Source: Amorphophallus konjac (lineage: Eukaryota > Streptophyta > Magnoliopsida > Alismatales > Araceae). Taken from it: a stretch of 64,000 bases of DNA. This document shows, piece after piece, positions 10,519-23,535 of the stretch; the stretch's first letter is position 1, and every line of letters starts with the position of its first letter. The notes under the pieces are model-generated. The model had not been told where the DNA came from. It made no database searches and worked only from the letters and a program-made list of their open reading frames with translations. A program made the translations under genes and the position numbers. Location: positions 264,701,519-264,765,518 of the forward strand of contig CM040118.1 in assembly GCA_022559845.1 (NCBI GenBank), read 5' to 3'.

Positions 10519-12345
10519 AATGACCTTGTTGAATGCTACGTCGATGACTTGGTCGTTAAGACAGAAAGGCGAGAGGATCACTTGGCTGACTTGCGTCGAG
10601 TCTTTGAAAGACTCCGATAGTACCAGCTCAAGATAAATCCGATGAAATGTGCCATTGGTGTCTCCAGCGGCAAGTTCCTCGGCTTCATCGTCAGGTACCG
10701 AGGCATAAAAATTGACCCCGACAAAATCAAGGCCATAAGAGGACTGCCTCCACCCAAGAACTTGACAAAGCTCAGATCTCTGCAAGGAAGACTCGCTTAT
10801 ATTTGGTGGTTTATTTCTAACCTCTCGAGGAGATGTCTATCTTTCGGCAAACTGATGAAGAAAGGAGCACCCTTCGTATGGGACGAAGACTGTCAGAAGG
10901 CCTTTGAGCAAATCAAGGAGTACCTATTGACTCCTCCAGTCCTAGGGGCATCTGTCAGAGGGAAGCCCCTTATCTTTTATATTGCTGTCATGGATGCCTC
11001 CTTAGGGGCACTCTTAGCCCAGATCAATGAAGAGGGCAAGAGACAACTGTTGTACTACCTCAGCCGGAAGCTGATCGGGCCTGAGCATCGGTACACTCCT
11101 ATGGAAAAGGTGTGCTTAGCTCTGGTATTTGCTGTCAAGAAGTTAAGGCACTACCTTCTAGCTCACCGGGTGGAGCTCATCTCCAAATGTGATCCACTCA
11201 AATTCCTACTCAATCAGCCCATTCTCTCCGGTAGGCTCGACAAGTGGGCACTTATCCTTATGGAATTCGACATCACCTTCGTCCCGCGTAAGGCGATCAA
11301 GGGACAAGGAATGGCTGAGTTCTTAGCTGCACATCCTGTGCTAGAAGATTCACCACTCAACTTCGAGTTACTCGATGAAGAAGTGTTGGTGCCTTCACAA
11401 GAAGTCAGTGAGCACTCTGAAAACGTCCCACCACAAACAGAGCCGGACGTCCTCACCCTCGACCTCCCACATTGGGAGTTGTATTTTGATGTTGCTTCCC
11501 GAACAATCAAAAGGGATGGTGGCCTCACAGACTTTGTCTGGGGCGCGGGGATAGTCTTTGTATCTCCACAAGGCGGCATTCTTCATAACTCTTGTGCTCT
11601 CATGAAGTCATTGACTAATAATGAGGCAGAGTATGAAGCACTAATTATTGGGCATCAACTGGCATTGGAGTTGGACATCAAGTGCATTAAAGTCTACAGG
11701 GATTCTCAGCTCGTCATTCAACAAGTACTGGGCGACTATGACGTCCGAAAAAAGGAGCTCATTCCCTACCATGCAGTCGTCATGAGGCTGAAGGAAAAAA
11801 TTTACCTATTCGAAATAGGCCATGTCCCAAAGGGCAGTAACTCCCAGGCGGACGCCTTGGCAAAGTTGGCAGCAGCTTTAAAACTCCCACCTGAGGGAGA
11901 GTTGAACATTACTGTCAGAGATCGAATGCTCATGCCAAGTGTGCTCGACGAAGAATCTAGCCTCACTGACTACGAGGTCAATAACATTCAAGAGGAGAAT
12001 GCTCCCGAAGAAGAAGATTGGCACGAGCTAATTATAAAGATAAAGAACGGCTGGATTCCCCCCAATCGGGCTCAGAGGGTGCAACTGCTACGCAGGGCAA
12101 CATCCTACCAGCTGATTGACGGCCTACTTTTCAGGCTCGTCCATGAAAAAGATCGATCAGTCCTCCTACGGTGCCTCTCATCTAAGGAAGCAAAAATCGT
12201 GATGCATGAGGTCCATTCCGGATTGTGCGGGGCTCATCAAGCAGGGGCCAAAATGAAAAATAGCATTAAGCTCAAGGGATTCTATTGGCCCACCATGTAC
12301 GAGGATTGTAACCAATACGCTCGTACATGTCATCAATGCTCCCAG
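10519..12345 (+). pseudogene. Tat-lineage pol fragment: RT end, RNase H, second RNase H, integrase zinc finger
   Basis: The frame begins inside reverse transcriptase with CYVDDLVVKTERREDHL, is cut by TAG at 10618-10620, and resumes with YQLKINPMKCAIG. RT thumb and RNase H follow (VMDASLGALL, YTPMEKVCLALVFAV, KCDPLKFLL). A second RNase H comes next, with WELYFDVASRTI (D), LTNNEAEYEAL (E), VYRDSQLVIQQ (D) and NSQADALAKLA (D), so its acidic residues are present. This dual RNase H is diagnostic of the Tat lineage. The integrase zinc finger (HEVHSGLCGAHQ, then CHQC) is cut at about 12345, where antisense gag begins; the frame runs on to 12510 only by chance. RT polymerase and integrase core are missing. 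Confidence 0.9.
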
Positions 12346-13960
12346 AGAACATACTCCTTCAGTTGTACAGGTTGTAACTTGAGTTGTTCATATTCATCTA
12401 GCCCATTTATGATGGCCTGTAGCCGTTCCACTGCTGGGCTGGCTTTTTTGTGCACTGGCAGTAGGGTCTGCCTTTTCTTATTTCTGGTGGGTCTTCTTAT
12501 GACTACCTGAGGGGTTGTTTCGCACCAAGCAGGAGTCACAGTAGGTGGAGCCGGCCAGGGTGTGATGCCGCGGATGTGGACACCTGGAGCAGTGTAGGGT
12601 GCAGACCTTCTCTTGGCTTTTCTTGACACCAGCTACCAGTTCTCCTGCTCTCTCGCGGGTGTCAGAACATAAATCTCATAAGTATGCTGAGTGCTAGCTT
12701 CTAATACCCCTCAGGCAGCTGCTGGTACAAGGAGATCATGTTGAATGTTGCCCCCAAGGTGGACATCTCATGAGGGCGTGGTGGATCGACCTTGTATTCC
12801 CCCATTTGCAGTTCACCCTTCTTGATCAGACCTTTGACTATATCTTTGAACACAGCAATCCTTAATAGGGTGTCCGAGCATTGGTGGTACGGACAGAAAC
12901 GAAGATCATCTTTTCTTTTAATGTCATTCGGTCTTTTGGGCTCCGGAAGGGTAACCTTGTTGTATTTAACAACCCATTCAAAGAGAACTCAGGTTTTGTC
13001 CCTTGGGAAGGAGTAAAGTTTCTTCATCTTGTCTCACAAGGAAGGACCCTCCTTTCTTTCAACAGGCTTAGTAGAGGGAGAGCTGGCCACCCCTTTGTCA
13101 TTATCTACTTTCAGCTCAAAGGCTTTAAAAACTACAGCATGAACTTCTTTGGGAATCGATCTTTTGTCGACCGGCTTGTTTTTCTGGTTCAGAGCAGTGG
13201 ACACATAATATCTCGAGAGGAAAGTTTCGATCTCGGCCACTACATTGTTCAGCCGGTGAAAAGATTTAATCTCGATGCCAATCATTCTCTCCGGCACCTC
13301 TTTCATCAGATTTTGTTTGCAAATCTGGAAACATCTTCCTGGAGCGGTGGGCCCCTACATCTCATGCTGATGTTTCTCCACCGTTTAATGTAATCCAAGG
13401 CGGACTCATCATTCCTTTGCCCGGTTGAGTACAGCTCAACCACTGTTACTCCTCTTTCGGCAATGTGGAACCTTTCTCTGAACTTCAGCTGCATATCTGG
13501 CCAATCAGTGATGGACCTAGCTGGTAGGCTTGAGTACCACTAGAATGCGAGCCCCGTCAGCGAGGACCCGAAGAACTAGAGTAGGTAAGATTCATCAACA
13601 GCAAGATCGTCCATTACATTGATGTAATAAGCAATATGCTCCTTTGGTGACCCCTGCCCGTTAAACTTATCAAACTTGGGCAGTTTGTCGATACCAGGCA
13701 GCAGCCTGTTGGCAGCATGGTAAGTTGGCTATGGTACTTTATATACATCGAACGATGTATAATCACTATTACCTCTATCTGCTAGCTTCATCTTGATCAT
13801 CTGCTCCACCATTAGCCTATTCATCAGTGCCAGATCAACTGGACTTGGGTAGAAATGAGTTGGTTGTATGTGCAGCGTCGCCAATGCCGTCGCTTGGGGG
13901 ACTGGAGGTGTTACAGTAGACTCCTGATGCACCTGAGGGACCGGAGGCCGTGTTGGAGCT
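12346..13960 (-). pseudogene. Gag fragment of another Tat-like element
   Basis: Minus-strand pieces in several frames match the other Gag proteins here: RNDESALDYIKRWRNISMRC (13494-13306), IKSFHRLNNVVAEIETFLS (13306-13034) and INGLDEYEQLKLQPV (12629-12333). A further piece at 13932-13729 resembles the N-terminal half with MIKMKLADRG. It has frameshifts and no pol follows. The fragment is bounded by the pol fragment on one side and the chromovirus LTR on the other, so it is a remnant older than those junctions. Confidence 0.7.
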
Positions 13961-14056
13961 ACATGTTATAGCTGCCGGTGAAGAGTGCCCCCGACATAGT
14001 TGGGTGTTGGCTGAGACATGGCTGACTGTGGTGAAGCTTCGAGCAAATCGGCGCCA

Positions 14057-16334
14057 TGTAGACCGCATTCAGGTGGCGGTTCCCATGAAGACTGTGTTAT
14101 ATACAGGGTTCACCCGAAACCCTAAGTCTTCCATCTGTCGAACTTGCATGATTTCCAGTTCAAATATCATGTTTTCTGTGAACATCACATCTAAACAACC
14201 CACTGGATAGGTAATTATCATGAAATTATGAATAATTCCTTAAGGTTCTTCTTTGAATCTAATGTGATTCCCTCTTGCGATTTGATCTTACCATCCTATT
14301 GTTCTGTCCTTTCAGCAATATGATTATGTTCTTCCATGTCCAAATATGTAGATGAATGTAAAAAATTTGTATCGTCTCCTTTAAACCTCCGATGTGTTGG
14401 TTTAATTATGAGTATTATTTGAATTATAGAAGGCCATGTCACCCCGATGGCGATGGATCGACCGCTTTACTAGTTTCTAGTAGTGTTATAGGAACCCTAA
14501 TTCTTTGTGAAGTTAGGACCCTCCGCCGGATATTCCTTCCATTGGACTGAAACTACTTCATCAAAGCCTCTGTAAGTCTCCACGAGCCCGAGATTCCCAC
14601 TAGGACGCCGAGCTGGTTGTACCACTAAAAACCTTGCAAACACTAGAATCCTCGTCTTACTGTGTAGGATAGGGTTCAACCGGCCTATGGAAAGGCAGAA
14701 CGAGGTTCTACCTACGCTCTGTTGTCTCTGTTCTGAACGCTGCCTCTTCAGGCACCGCGTTCAGGTTCTGTTTAAGAAGGCGACTGACACCCAAACCGCT
14801 TTCTTCTCGGACCCTGATTAAACGCGGCCATTGTTCTGACCGCGTTTATGACTATTGAGGTGGGCACCATGACCGCATTCTAGTCGATCCTCCGTGAGCC
14901 TGTTGGTCCAAGTTTTGACGCGTCAGGTTGACTGGACGTGTTCACTGAACGCGACCACCCAATACGACGTGTTCATGCCATGACTCACACAGTCGTTTCC
15001 TCGTGTATCAAATGTTCAAGCTTGATCACGTCGGCCGTATGGGATGCGTTCATGTCGCGGCCCTGGAACCGACCGCGTTCATTCCAGTTTATCGGAATTC
15101 AATTTTTTGCGTTGTAATATGGATATTGTGGATTTCATTCCAAATTCTAGCCTCACACTGCTATTTTCTTGTCATCCTCGACCCTTCTTAGGGTTATGTC
15201 CTCGAGTCTTCTTAATTGATGAGCTTATACCTTGATTATCCTTTTCAAAGTCATTTTCTTTAATGACTTACTATCTTGATCTCGAATCATTGGAATTGGC
15301 TTGATTGTCTCAATTACATGAGCTTGTTATTGGAATTCCTTGGCCATTAAAATATAATGTGGATGTCTAGATTTTTACTTGGGATCGCTGATCCACCCCT
15401 CAATGCTAGCGCACTATAAAGGGCCCGGTCTGGTCTTGAGAGGAGCACCCGAAAGTACTAGTTGCCCATGGGAGTGTAATGACAAGGTGTGACATTGCAC
15501 CGAAGTGCTTGCTTGCGTGATAAGTCTATGACATTCCACTTCTACATGAGATATACATACATTCATTTGACATTAATACATGAAAGTACTTGCTTGCTTA
15601 ACTTGATGAACGGCTAACTCTATAAATGTTGATCACTTATACATGTTCAGTTATGGCTTCACTTGATTTATTATGTAGTCATCATGAAACTTATTCCTCG
15701 TGCCTTGCTCGAATTGAATTTCTATACTTGATCTCATCTATTTAACTCTTCCTTTAACCTGACTCTATTTGTGGGAATTGAATTTCTATACTTGATCTCA
15801 TCTATTTAACTCTTCCTTTAACCTGACTCTATTTGTGGTTAAAGTCTTTCGGATTTACTTGTTTAGGGAATTGTGCAGTCTTGCATATAGTCCTTTTCAC
15901 ACTATTAAAATGTTAATTACTTAAATTCTGCCTGGCAAGAGGAATACAAATTCTACTGAGCTTCTTACTCACCCTCATTCCTTTAACATTTTTTAGGTAT
16001 TTCGGAAGCTGGAGTACATGCAATTGGGAATGGGCAAGAGTGATCAAGTGCACCTGGAGCTTTAGAGGCCCGAGTCTTTTCTTATTTTCTTGAGTCTAGT
16101 TTGGAGTCAAGAGTCTTGTTCCTTTTCCTTTTTCCTTTTATTTGAGTCTATTACTGTAATTCAAGTCAAAATTTATAATTTTGTTATTAATAAAATGATA
16201 TTTTTGATAAATTCTGGCCTCAATGTGTCTAGTTGTGTTGTCTTCTAGTTGTCGATTGTGTTGCTCTGATTATCACGACTGTTTCGCTACCACGTTCCGA
16301 GTAGTTTCTGCTGCTACTGGTTCGGGGCGTGACA
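14057..16334 (+). repeat. First LTR copy of the chromovirus-type element
   Basis: It aligns along its length with the second copy. Shared landmarks include TATATACAGGGTTCACCC near 14098, ACTATAAAGGGC near 15411 (likely TATA box) and the end CGGGGCGTGACA at 16323-16334. Substitutions are frequent, so the pair is not recent. Confidence 0.75.
15711..15838 (+). repeat. 64-bp tandem duplication inside the first LTR copy
   Basis: A unit beginning GAATTGAATTTCTATAC starts at 15711 and again at 15775. The second LTR copy (around 23800) has only one unit, so the duplication arose in this copy alone. Confidence 0.9.
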
Positions 16335-16883
16335 GAAGTGGTTTCAGAGCTTAGGTTGTTTAAATCCTAGGTTCTTGACTACAGGTATAGGATGCCTTCA
16401 GTATTAGGCTCGATAATCAGTGTCGTTCCTTCTCGTTACCCTGTGAGATTGGGTAGTGCCTCGAGTTAAGTGATAAAACATGTGTAAAACTAAGGGTAGT
16501 AAGGCGAGTAAGGGTAATAAGATTATTAACTTTGTAGTTATTTTGCAGGAGTCTAAACCTTGGTTGAGATGAAAGCGAGAAGGTCTATGGGTAAGTTAAG
16601 GCTTGGTTTTGTTCCTCAGGTGACGCTGAATGATATTCAGGCTTATAGAAGGTTAAAGGAAGACATGCTCGATAGGCGCCACGTCCAGAACACGGACCCT
16701 CGATAGACCGTGATCCTATTAGTTATTTCTTTTAAATTTTTATTCTTATTATTAACGCGTCCATCTTGGGTGACGCGTCTTTATGTACACGTCCACCTCC
16801 TATGACGCGTTCACAGCACTGATAAGATTTATTTATTTAAAAATTAGATAATTTTGTTCGAACATGTTTGATCGCGGTGGTCA
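16335..16883 (+). other. Internal remnant with initiator-Met primer-binding site
   Basis: TGGTTTCAGAGCTTA at 16339-16353 is the primer site. The remaining 530 bases show no open coding region and no polypurine tract before the second LTR copy. The motif GACGCGT recurs around 16765-16815. Confidence 0.6.
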
Positions 16884-18885
16884 TGTAGACTGCGTTCAGG
16901 TGGCAGTTCCCATGAAGACCACGTTATATACAGGGTTCACCCGAAACCCTAAGTCTTCCATCTGTCAAACTTGCATGATTTCCAATTCAAATATCATGTT
17001 TTCCATGAACATGACGTCTAAACAACACACTAGATAGGTAATTATCGTGAAATATTGAATAATTCCTTAAGGTTCTTCTTTGAATCTAATGTGACTCCCT
17101 CTTGCAATTTGATCTTACCATCCTATTGTTCTGTCCTTTCAGCAATATGATTATGTTCTTCTATGTCTAAATATGTAGGTGAATGTAAAAAGATTGTTTC
17201 GTCTCCTTTAAACCTCCGATGTGTTGGTTTAATTATGAGTATTATTTGAATTATAGAAGGCCATGTCACCCCGATGGCAATGGATCTATTGCTTTAATGG
17301 TTTCTAGTAGTGTTATAGGAACCCTAATTCTTGGTGAAGGTAGGACCCTCTGCCGGATATTCTTTCCGTCAGACTGGAACTACTTCATCAAGGCATCCGT
17401 AAGTCTCCGCGAGTCTGAGAGTCCCACTAGGATGCTGAGCTAGTTGTACCACTAAAAACCTTGCAAACACTGGAATCATTGTCCTACTGTGTAGGATAGG
17501 GTTCAACCGGCCTCTGGAAAGGCAGAATGAGGTTCTACCTACGCTCTGTTGTCTCTGTTCTGAACGCGGCCTCTTCAGGCACCACGTTCAGGTTCTGTTT
17601 GAGAAGGCGACTGACACCCAGACCGCTTTCTTCTCGGACGTTGATTAAACGCGGCCATTGTTCTGACCGTGTTTCTAACTATCACAGTGGGCACCACGAC
17701 CGCGTTCTAGTCGATCCTTCGTGAACCTGTTGGTCCAAGTTTTGACGCGTCGGGTTGGAACGCGACCGCCCGATACGACGCGTTCATGCCATGACTCACA
17801 CTGCCGTTTCCTCGTGTATCGGATGTTCGAGCTTGATCGCGTCGGCCGTATGGGACGCGTTCATGTCGCGGCCCTGGAACCGACTGTGTTCATTCCAATT
17901 TATCAAAATTCAATTTTTTACGTTGTAACATGGATATTGTGGATTTCATTCCAAATTCTAGCCTCTCACTACTATTTTCTTGTCATCCTCGACCCTTCTT
18001 AGGGTTATGTCCTTGAGTCTTCTTAATTGATGGGCTTATACCTTGATTATCCTTTTCAAAGTCATTTTCTTTAATGACTTACTATCTTGATCTCGAATCA
18101 TTAGAATTGGCTTGATTGTCTCAATTACATGAGCTTGTTATTGGAATTCCTTGGCAATTAAAATATAATATGGATGTCTAGATTTCTACTTGTGATCTCT
18201 GATCCACCCCTCAATGCCAGCGCACTATAAAGGGCACGGTCTGGTCCTGAGAGGAACACCCGAAAGTACTAGTTGACCATGGGAGTGTAATGACAAGGTG
18301 TAGCATTGCACCGAAGTACTTGCTTGCGTGATAAACCAATGGCATTCCACTTCTACATGAGATATACATATATTCATTTGACATTAATACATGAAAGTAC
18401 TTGCTTGCTTAACTTGATGAATGGCCAACTCTATAAATGTTGATCACTTGTACATGTTCAGTTATGGCTTCACTTGATTTATTATGTAGTCATCATGATA
18501 TTTATTCCTCGCAAGGATGGCAAACTCGGTTTCGGTCTCGGTTTCGCCCGGGTCCGAAACCGAGTCGACTCGGTTTCGATTTCGGTTTCGGCCGAAACCG
18601 GCCGAAACCCATATAACAGGTTAAAAAAATTAAAATTAATTCTAAAAAATCTGAAAAAAATCATAAAAAATATAAATAACCACTTAAAATCACAAAAAAT
18701 CATAAACATCATTACACATGCATTTCATTGTATAAGTTAGTGCAATAACCTTGAAGTAGACAACTACAAAAATTCAACTTCAAACATTGAACATGTGTAA
18801 GTCATATTCCATTGTACATTAATAGAAGCAGTACAATAAACCAATTTGGACAAAATAAATGTTACAAAAATTCATTGATTCTTAC

Positions 18886-21800
18886 CTAATATGGATAATA
18901 ATTACTAGAAGAGCCTTCTCCCTCATCGTCTGGCCCTTGATGTCGATACCCATAACCAGGTTGCATGTATGGTCTATATTCACTATAACCAAACAATGAG
19001 GTGGCCAAGTCCTGCATCCCTCTTTGGATCCCTCTTGGAGTGTTTGGTTGGCTTGATTCGAATCCAGTATCAACATAGGAATCTTGAGGAAGAGAAGAGT
19101 CACTGGTCGAATATGGATGGAACTGAAATGTTGGTTCATAATTCTGGGCCCCATAAATAGCTGCTTCATGTTGGCCACCTTCGTAACCTGGTGAACCATA
19201 TCCGTGCTGACCTTGACTATATCTAGTAGTACCACTTGCAGCACCTGCACCACCTGTACCACCTGCAGCACTAGTACCACCTGCAGCACTAGTACCCCCT
19301 GCAGCACCTCCGGGATGATCATCATCATCATCATCAGAATCATAAGAAACCAGTCGCCTTTTAACCTTTGAGGATGTTTTTTTCTCTTTTGGAGTGCTTT
19401 TTTCAATCAACGTTGACACGAGTCCTTTTCCCCTTGGCGTGTGCCTCACATAAATCTGCTTCAACTCCTCAATTGCCGGGTCCTCTCGAGCAGCAGCATT
19501 TGCCCTCTCAGTTTGCCCATGCACTGATGTACTTCTTCTTAAGGAGGACATTCTAGGAGTGACTGGCCTGTTATCTGTATCTGAGTGTCTAGCTGGCTCA
19601 AACTCGAACTGCTCCTCAGTGTCATCAACCACCCTAGACTGGTGCGCATGAGTATCTCTGGCCCTCTTTGATTTGCTTCTTAATTCGGGATCTCTTGCCT
19701 CATCTTCATCAAGTATGCCCTCTGCCCATCTTCTATCATCAACATCAAAAACGGGCTCATCAACCTGCTCTCGTGTCTCCACCCAAGACTGCAAGGGATT
19801 ATCATCATCAAATAAGGCATCCACATCAATCTCTGCGGCGGCATCCTCGGCGACGCGTTTGTCTCGCAGCTGTTGTCTCAACCTCATATTCTTTATTCTC
19901 AACCTCATATTGTAGTGGCAGTACACTAATTTCTCTAACCGATCAGCCTTTAGCCGATTGCGAACCTTTGAGTGTATAAGGCTGAACGTGCTCCAATTCC
20001 TTTCACATTGGCTTGCTGATGTGGTTTGACTCAACACCCTGATTGCAATGAAAGCCAATGCAGAATTGCCCGATTGTCTATTGTTCACCATGATCCACCA
20101 GTCAGCTGTTACACCAACCAACCATAAACAAATAAATATAAGATGTAAATAAAAATTAATTAAGGAAGATGTAATTGCAAAGAAAGCACAAAGATGAAGT
20201 ATACCTGGGCTCACTCTTCCCACTGCGTATTGCAATTGGGAGTCAGAATACGTCCCACTTTTCATTCTATAGGAGGTCATCTACAAAAATTACATAATAG
20301 ATTAGCATTACTACGTAAGTAAATTCTATACCTCTTATTCATGAAATCAAACAGGCCAACCTCTACTCCCGCCTGAAGCCTCTTATCTTGTGTCCTCGAT
20401 AAACGACCAATGACTCTTAAAGTGCCTTGAAGCACCTCGGCATCAACATGTGCATTGGCATTGTACATTAATCGAGGGTTCAGAAAATAACCTGCATTTG
20501 TATATAGTTAATGTATGGTCAATAATATATGAATACAAATAATCACTCACCAACTGCATGCAAGTCGTGGTGTAATGTGGTGTCCCATCTATGGTCAATA
20601 ATCTTCCACCACTTTGCATGTTCTTTGGGAAGGGACTCCTGCAACTCCAATTTCGCACGGTCCATGGCCTCATAAAGATATCCCATATCATTCTTGTCAT
20701 CGCCATCCACCAATCTTAGGACCTTCACGAGGGGGGTGACTACTTTCATGTATCGTGTTACTCTGCCCCAGAATTTGTTGTCGTCCACGATTCGACAGAC
20801 ATCCAAATAATCCATCTGAGCATCAACATTGCCCTTGTCGATGTATTCCCGCAGGGTATTATGGTACATGAAAGCTTTCAACTCATTCTTATACCTGTGC
20901 AAAGAAATAAAATTTGAATCAAATACAGATCATAACTATAAGGATAAAGAAGTAATAATTGAGTTCAACAGTATACCTATGCAGAGACTCCAAAGAAATA
21001 AAATTTGAAGCAAATCTGGTTGGCCCTGCACGTATAATATCTCGCCCCCCACTTGCATGCTCCCTGAACATGTTCAATATCCTAGGATGGCCATAAATAT
21101 ACTGGGTAATCTTTTGTGCCCTTTCAACCGTCTTCTTCACATGTTTGTCCTTCCCTATGTCTTCAAGTATGAGATCAAGACAATGTGCTGCGCAAGGGAG
21201 CCAATATAAATGCCTGCGCTTATGCATCAATTTCCTCCCTGCAGCCTTATAACTGGCTTCATTATCAGTCACAACTTGTACAACATTTTCTTCACCAATT
21301 TCGTCTACCATGTTGTCCATCAAATGAAACAAATAATTGGCATTTTTTTCAAAATTTGATGCATCTACAGATTTTACAAATACTGTACCTTCGATGCAAT
21401 ACACCAAAAAGTTAATCATGGACTTTTTCGTGGTACCAGTCCAACCATCACACATAATAGTGCATCCTCTCTCCATCCATATATGCTTGAAGCTTTCAAC
21501 CCACTGATGGAGCTCCTCAACCTCTGCCTCAAGGCCACGCCCGTATATGTCCCGACGTGACGGCGCCTTCAACCCAGGGCCAGCATCTGCTATGGCATCC
21601 AACATAGGTTGAAAATATTCACTTTCAGCAGCATGTGCAGGGACACCTGCATGAAAAAACCATTTACAGATGCTTTTAAATGCATGCCCTGCAACTTCTG
21701 CAGATTTTTTGACCCCTCTTAATGCACTTTTGATCTTAGGTTGTGTAGCCTGGGGCCTTCTGTGGAGATAACTGTCCATGGGGCCTGCTCTCTGCGTCTG

Positions 21801-22271
21801 CGGGGGCGGGGCAGCAACATCAGGACGTCGTGCAGCTGTACTGGAGTAGGTCCCTCCTGAACCCATGGGTGCCTTTCCTTTCCTTCGAGCGGCTTCTTCA
21901 CGCTCCCTTGCTTCAGTCAGTTCCGGATCAGAATCTTCAGTGCCTTCCTCATCATCATCCCTCCTAACCCTTCTGCCAGAAATCTCCTCAGCAATTTCCT
22001 CTTCATCCTCAGCCCTTTGTTGCACCCTCTCCTTTTTCCCCACAAGGCACTGGCGCATCTCCTCTCGCACCTCTCGTGGACAGTGGTCGCATTGTCTCAC
22101 CTCTCCTCGTACCCCTGCCAAATGTTGCTTGCCTCTGGTAATTCCGCCATACATCTCCTTACGACAGTAATTACATTTAACCTTCCTTCTCTTAGCATCA
22201 ACTAAGGACATGTGGGCCCACCCCGGATCCTCCTGCCCTTGCTGCTCATGTGTTTGCTGACGTCTAGGCAT
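18886..22271 (-). CDS. hAT transposase (BED zinc finger, DUF659, hAT dimerisation), five exons
   Basis: It cuts and pastes the element by its terminal repeats. Exons read from GT/AG sites: 22271-20977, 20894-20551, 20491-20332, 20266-20205 and 20105-18886. They join in one frame of 1,026 codons plus stop. A BED-like finger (CNYC, then KQHL) is near residues 33-62. DUF659 follows, with MCDGWTGTTKKSMINFL and VVTDNEASY giving two catalytic Asp. SASQCERNWSTFSLIHSKVR near residue 650 holds the likely catalytic Glu in the dimerisation region. The tail is acidic with Gly/Ala-rich repeats near 19250-19320. Domain order and size fit plant hAT transposases. Exon 4 is only 62 bases, and its acceptor was chosen to keep the frame. 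Confidence 0.85.
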
Positions 22272-22385
22272 GATGCTGCATTAAGAAGTTACACAGTCAA
22301 AGACAAACAATTGTAAGTACAAAACAAAAGACCCAAATTTATGAATGAATTAGAGCTTAATTACCAAATAACCCTTAATCATGTG

Positions 22386-23160
22386 TCATAAAAATATAAT
22401 CCCAGCATGATCCTACCCCACATTCATCAATGAAACTTAATTAACGTTCAATTGTGGCTAAGAAACTCGAATTAGACAAAAGGCCCAATTTTTATGAACT
22501 AATTAAGTCTTAATTACTAATTAAGCCCTAATTACCCTTCATAAAAATACAATCCTAGCATGATCCCACCTCACATTCATCAATGAAGCTTAATTAACCT
22601 TCAATTGTGACTAAGAAACTCGAATTAAACAAAAGGCCCAATTTTTATGAACTAATTAAGTCTTAATTACTAATTAAGCCCTAATTACCCTTCATAAAAA
22701 TACAATCCCAGCATGATCCCACCCCACATTAATCAATGAAACTTAATTAACGTTCAATTGTGGCTAAGAAACTCGAATTAGACAAAAGGCCCAATTTTTA
22801 TGAACTAATTAAGTCTTAATTACTAATTAAGCCCTAATTACCCTTCATAAAAATACAATCCCAGCATGATCCCACCCCACATTCATCAATGAAGCTTAAT
22901 TAACCTTCAATTGTGGCTAAAAAACTCGAATTAGACAAAAGCCCCAATTTCTATGACCTAATTAGGGCTTAATTAGTAATTAACTCTTAATCACCCTTGG
23001 GAAAAACTAATTACCCGCATGATCCAACCCCAAAATCCTCAATGAACCTTAATTTAACTTCAATTGAGCCTAAGCAAACCAATTTAGACAAAAGCCCCCA
23101 TTTTTAAAATCTGATTAGGGTTTAATTAGCAAATAACCCTTAAGCCCTTAATCACCCTTA
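22386..23160. repeat. 153-bp tandem array inside the hAT element, upstream of the transposase gene
   Basis: The marker TCATAAAAAT recurs at 22386, 22539, 22692 and 22845, an exact spacing of 153 bases, with a degenerate fifth unit after about 22998. Units are AT-rich, contain several TTAATTA motifs and differ by few bases. Confidence 0.9.
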
Positions 23161-23384
23161 GAATAAACTTAATAAGCAAGACTTGCTTACCCCAAATTTT
23201 TAACCCAACCAAAAGAACACAACAAAATAATCAAACAAAACCCAATGAAATTAACCTCAAACAAAATAATCAAACCCTTGAAGTTGAAGTTGTGTTGGCC
23301 TCGGTGTGCGGCGCAAGAAGGCTCCCTCAGACCTCAGTCCCTCTCGGCCTCTCCCTGTCGGACAGCCTTTCACCCTTGGTCGGA

Positions 23385-23535
23385 CAGCTGCCGGCAGGAG
23401 CAGCCGCAGCAGCCAGCAGGAGCAGCCGCAGGCAGCAGCCGCAGTACAGCAGCAGCAGGCCGCCAGCAGCAGCTGCAGCCTGCAGCACAGCAGCGGCAGC
23501 AGCACAGGAGCGGCAGCGGCAGCGGCAGACACCAC
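23385..23535 (+). repeat. CAG/GCAGC-rich low-complexity tract in the hAT element
   Basis: About 150 bases of interrupted CAG-type repeats sit between the 153-bp array and the right end. Reading frames through it give Gln-, Ser- or Ala-rich runs without a supported start, so I treat it as a simple repeat. Confidence 0.7.
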
